A stretch of 64,000 nt of DNA. Source: Promethearchaeati archaeon (GTDB lineage: Archaea; Asgardarchaeota; Heimdallarchaeia; Heimdallarchaeales; Heimdallarchaeaceae). The DNA is taken from positions 1 through 64,000 of the forward strand of contig JABLTJ010000006.1 of NCBI GenBank assembly GCA_013166775.1. Reading direction: 5' to 3'. Shown here piece after piece: positions 61,698 through 64,000 of this stretch. The position numbers and the translations under genes are program-made. Numbering within the stretch: the first letter of the stretch is position 1; each line of letters opens with the position of its first letter. The notes under the pieces were generated by a model, which saw only the letters and a list, made by a program, of their open reading frames with translations, did no database searches and was not told the DNA's origin.

Positions 61698-62207
61698 ATG
61701 ATAAATTCTATCAAGATTCTCTATGATCCTAAAGTTGATGAAAAAGAAGTTCAAGCTATTAGTACAGTTATCGAAGAGATTTATCAGATAGAAGTTGCAA
61801 GTAGTACCATTTTCAAAATAAAAAAGGCAGCTTATAATAAAAAAAGAAAGCAATACAATGGTCAAAAGCTGTTAAATGAGTTAATAGATGAAGAAAATCT
61901 CGAGTTTTTTTTCTGGATTATAAAAGATGATATTTATGTACCTGTTATGAATTTTGTTTTTGGATTAGCAACACAGTTTTGTGGTGCAATAGTTTCATTC
62001 TACAGATTAGAATCTCTAGAGATGAAAATCAAAGAAAGTGTACATGAATGTGGACATATCCTTGGTTTAGGGCATTGTACCAATCTCTGTGTGATGCAAT
62101 ATTCACATAATCTCCAAGAAGCAATTGAAAAACCTTCTAGTTTATGTTCAGAATGTGAAAATAAAATAAAGGAAAACAAGAGAAATTTTGAACCAAACAA
62201 AGATTAA
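61698..62207 (+). CDS. amzA: Archaemetzincin-like zinc metalloprotease
   Basis: Small zinc protease of the archaemetzincin family (M54). The signature is clear at about residues 114-131: HExGHxLGLxHC followed by 'NLCVMQYS', and a second cysteine pair 'CSECE' that binds the structural zinc. The length of 169 residues is normal. It follows the GH1 gene by 15 bp and precedes an orphan gene and the iscS-like/iscU pair. Natural substrates of the family are unknown. Confidence 0.9.
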   Translation: MINSIKILYDPKVDEKEVQAISTVIEEIYQIEVASSTIFKIKKAAYNKKRKQYNGQKLLNELIDEENLEFFFWIIKDDIYVPVMNFVFGLATQFCGAIVSFYRLESLEMKIKESVHECGHILGLGHCTNLCVMQYSHNLQEAIEKPSSLCSECENKIKENKRNFEPNKD

Positions 62208-62213
62208 ATAAAT
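62203..62213 (+). promoter_or_regulatory. TATA-like box of the 91-residue orphan and iscS-like/iscU unit
   Basis: ATTAAATAAAT overlaps the amzA stop and is centred about 26 nt before the ATG at 62233. It suggests the orphan, iscS-like and iscU genes form a unit with their own leaderless promoter. Confidence 0.5.
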
Positions 62214-62232
62214 ACCTTGCCTTCAGTACTAA

Positions 62233-62508
62233 ATGAAGTCAGGTGTCAATTGGTTGCATCAACGATTTGTTAGCTCCATAGTAGAAAGTTGTACAAAAGA
62301 CCAAAGCTATGTAATCATGTTAAAATGGGATGCAATAAATGAAGTTCATACGAAACTAAAACAGAAGTGTGAACTAGTACAACAAATAGGTGGTATTATA
62401 GAGAAATACCAATATAAGGATTTAAAAATATCCTTCTATAAAACAGGAAAACTGTTGCTAACAAATGTGAATCATATAGATGTTTTGCTGAAAGAACTAT
62501 TCAAGTGA
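62233..62508 (+). CDS. Hypothetical protein, 91 residues, at the head of the iscS-like/iscU unit
   Basis: Unrecognised small alpha/beta protein with two cysteines ('VESCTKD' and 'KQKCELV') and an amphipathic C terminus. It is translated just before the IscS-like gene: its TGA stop lies inside GTGAT, the ribosome-binding site for the next ATG. Its place suggests an accessory role in iron-sulfur assembly, but no domain is recognised. Confidence 0.6.
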   Translation: MKSGVNWLHQRFVSSIVESCTKDQSYVIMLKWDAINEVHTKLKQKCELVQQIGGIIEKYQYKDLKISFYKTGKLLLTNVNHIDVLLKELFK

Positions 62509-62513
62509 TAACA

Positions 62514-63725
62514 ATGTCTAACGTTGAAGATTTATTAAAACAACACGGAAAGGCAATCAAAGAAGTATATCTAGATTGGGAGAATGGTACAAGAATAGAA
62601 GAAGAAGTGCTTGAAGCAATGAAACCATTTTATTTAGAAAAACAATTTGGCAATCCTGCAATTACGCATAGAGTTGGTTGGGAGACGTATGATTTTTATG
62701 TAAAAGCAAAAACAACTCTAGCAAAACCTCTGAATGTTCAACCACAATCCATCGCGTTAACTCATAGCTTCACTGAATCCAATAATCTAGCTATCAAAGG
62801 TTTAGCGAAGATGAATAAAAAAAGAAAGAAAATTATTGTCTCTGAAGTAGAACATCTTAGTGTTATTCATACTGCCAAATCTATGTTCAGTGATGACTAC
62901 AAAGTAGTGATTTTACCTGTTTCAAATGATGGAACTGTGAATGTCGACATGCTTCAAGAGGAACTAGATAGTGAAACTTTGCTAGTTAGTTTACAATCTA
63001 TCAATCATGAAATTGGGACAATACAACCGGTAAGAGAAGCTTTGGAAATTGTAAAAGACTTCGATGAGAAAATATTCTTTCATACTGATGCTACTTCGGC
63101 TTTTGGAAGAATTCCTCTAGATCTGAGTAATTTAGATGTTGATTTAGCTTCCTTCAGTAGTAATAGAATACTTGGTCCAAAAGGGATTGCTGGGTTGTAT
63201 ATCAAGGAAGGGATAAAACTAAAATCAATTTATGAAGGGCAACTCAGTGTTGAAACTCTCTCACCAGATGTGGAAAATCCTGCATTACTTGCTGGTTTTG
63301 CGAAAGCAGTGGAATTGCAATTTAAGCAGTTTGAAGAAATAAGAGAACATACAATTAAACTTAGGGATAAATTGATGTATGGGTTGCATACAAGTATTGA
63401 GCGAACTGATATTAATGGTCCTGCAGGAAATAGAAGAGCACCTGACAATGTTAACATAAGTTTCCTTGGATGCGAAGGTGAAGCGTTAACAGTCGATTCT
63501 TCAATGAACGGCATTTATGCTTCAAGTGGAAGTGCTTGCACTAGTAGAGTATTAATGCCAAGTCATATACTTACAGCAATTGGTCGGAAACCTGAGGAAG
63601 CTCATGGAAGTTTATTGATGAAAGTCAATAGATTAAACACTGAAGAAGAAATAGATTACGTATTAGAAAAAATGCCTAAAATTATTGAGAGAATAAGATC
63701 AATAACGGGTGGAATACAAATTTAG
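62514..63725 (+). CDS. IscS-like protein lacking the PLP-binding lysine
   Basis: Fold of NifS/IscS group I cysteine desulfurases: 'VYLDWENGT', 'FTESNNLAIKG', the PLP-stacking His in 'VEHLSV', PLP-ring Asp in 'FHTDATSAFG', and the mobile-loop cysteine in 'SSGSACTSRVLMP' (codon at 63537-63539). The lysine that forms the Schiff base (normally S-x-H-K-x-x-G-P-K-G) is replaced: 'SSNRILGPKG' has Asn-Arg for His-Lys (Arg codon 63165-63167). Desulfurase activity is therefore unlikely. The gene is next to iscU, as in A. fulgidus, whose IscS also lacks this lysine. The ATG at 62514 is chosen because GTGAT lies 4 nt upstream; the frame opens at a GTG at 62505. Confidence 0.9.
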   Translation: MSNVEDLLKQHGKAIKEVYLDWENGTRIEEEVLEAMKPFYLEKQFGNPAITHRVGWETYDFYVKAKTTLAKPLNVQPQSIALTHSFTESNNLAIKGLAKMNKKRKKIIVSEVEHLSVIHTAKSMFSDDYKVVILPVSNDGTVNVDMLQEELDSETLLVSLQSINHEIGTIQPVREALEIVKDFDEKIFFHTDATSAFGRIPLDLSNLDVDLASFSSNRILGPKGIAGLYIKEGIKLKSIYEGQLSVETLSPDVENPALLAGFAKAVELQFKQFEEIREHTIKLRDKLMYGLHTSIERTDINGPAGNRRAPDNVNISFLGCEGEALTVDSSMNGIYASSGSACTSRVLMPSHILTAIGRKPEEAHGSLLMKVNRLNTEEEIDYVLEKMPKIIERIRSITGGIQI

Positions 63726-63737
63726 AAGGAAAAGAAA

Positions 63738-64000
63738 ATGTCAAGTAGAATACCATTACCATATGCTCCAAGAGTCCTTGAGTTATTTCAAAATCCACAA
63801 AATTTAGGAAGAATGGAAAATGCTACTATTACTTCATCAGCTGGAAGTCCAGCTTGTGGTGATATGATCGCATTTTATCTTTTAATTGATGAAAAAAGTG
63901 AAGTAATAACTAAATCAAGCTTTGAAAGCTATGGTTGCGCAAGCAATATCGCAGCTGCAAGTCAACTAACAATTATGATAGAAAATAAAACTCTAGAGGA
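63738..64000 (+). CDS. iscU: IscU-like iron-sulfur scaffold protein (partial, runs off the end)
   Basis: N-terminal part (87 codons visible) of an IscU/NifU-type scaffold on which Fe-S clusters are built. The first cluster ligands are present: Cys and Asp in 'GSPACGDMIAF', and the second Cys in 'ESYGCASNIAAASQL'. The third ligand cysteine lies beyond the window. It starts 12 nt after the IscS-like gene with GAAGGA upstream. The Asp in 'CGD' is the residue known to control cluster release. Confidence 0.9.
   Translation, partial: MSSRIPLPYAPRVLELFQNPQNLGRMENATITSSAGSPACGDMIAFYLLIDEKSEVITKSSFESYGCASNIAAASQLTIMIENKTLE

Noticed and set aside
1-64000. CRISPR array, prophage or integrated element
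   Set aside because: No regularly spaced repeats, integrase, capsid or transposase genes were seen, and composition is even across the window.

Overview
The window is AT-rich archaeal chromosome, about one third G+C by eye, densely packed with genes. Archaeal markers are an archaeal-type membrane LonB protease, a family B DNA polymerase, an archaeal class I CCA-adding enzyme homologue, a short archaeal PRPP synthetase, a geranylgeranyl reductase, UPF0200/UPF0201 proteins, archaemetzincin and a TrmG10-type tRNA methyltransferase. TATA-like boxes lie about 25-30 nt before many start codons, as in leaderless archaeal transcripts. Two proteins with longin-like halves, a C2H2 zinc finger protein and several coiled-coil orphans suggest an Asgard lineage, perhaps Heimdallarchaeia-like. 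That placement is inference. No virus, insertion sequence, CRISPR array or rRNA was seen. The only tRNA is tRNA-Gly(CCC), with CCA encoded.

Layout. 1-3.3 kb: M42 aminopeptidase, MFS exporter and GNAT enzyme. 3.4-9.0 kb: a MacB/FtsX-type ABC operon with one large permease and two ATPases, the second carrying a 400-residue N-terminal domain of unknown function. 9.0-16.6 kb: geranylgeranyl reductase, DinB-like protein, CDF metal transporter, the TldD/TldE protease pair, an AmrS-like radical SAM enzyme and an ArsR-type regulator. 16.6-25.3 kb: DNA polymerase B with a degenerate exonuclease site, Nudix hydrolase, a longin-like protein, MFS transporter, LarA-like racemase, two zinc-ribbon proteins and the tRNA. 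25.3-32.4 kb: two tandem class V aminotransferase paralogues without the PLP lysine, two further radical SAM enzymes, small orphans and a membrane protein gene broken by an in-frame TAG. 32.4-40.6 kb: LonB, then an RNA-centred block of prs, TrmG10, RNase Z, UPF0201/UPF0200, ThpR and a CCA-adding enzyme homologue with a changed active site.

40.6-52.5 kb: a secreted two-domain surface protein, an Mre11/SbcD-like nuclease, a decayed segment with an AlkD remnant and a chimeric ABC-ATPase fragment, two GNATs, a lipid-kinase-like protein, GtrA, a Kbl-type enzyme, an orphan MalK-type ATPase, an MBL hydrolase and an aspartoacylase-like enzyme. 52.5-64 kb: MFS transporter, an EamA-type transporter fused to a RAM (Lrp/AsnC ligand-binding) domain beside a free RAM protein, OsmC, an RHH/zinc-finger protein, a response regulator with a longin-like tail, a glycosyltransferase, a GH1 glycosidase, archaemetzincin, and an IscS-like protein without the PLP lysine immediately before IscU, which runs off the end.

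The strongest theme is loss of catalytic residues in otherwise well-kept enzymes. Three desulfurase-fold proteins lack the PLP lysine but keep the mobile-loop cysteine. The polymerase has lost three of four exonuclease carboxylates. The CCA-enzyme homologue has lost two of three catalytic carboxylates. The IscS-like/IscU pair resembles the Archaeoglobus fulgidus system, in which IscS is reported to have no desulfurase activity and may supply only a cysteine ligand for cluster assembly. This suggests iron-sulfur assembly fed by environmental sulfide.
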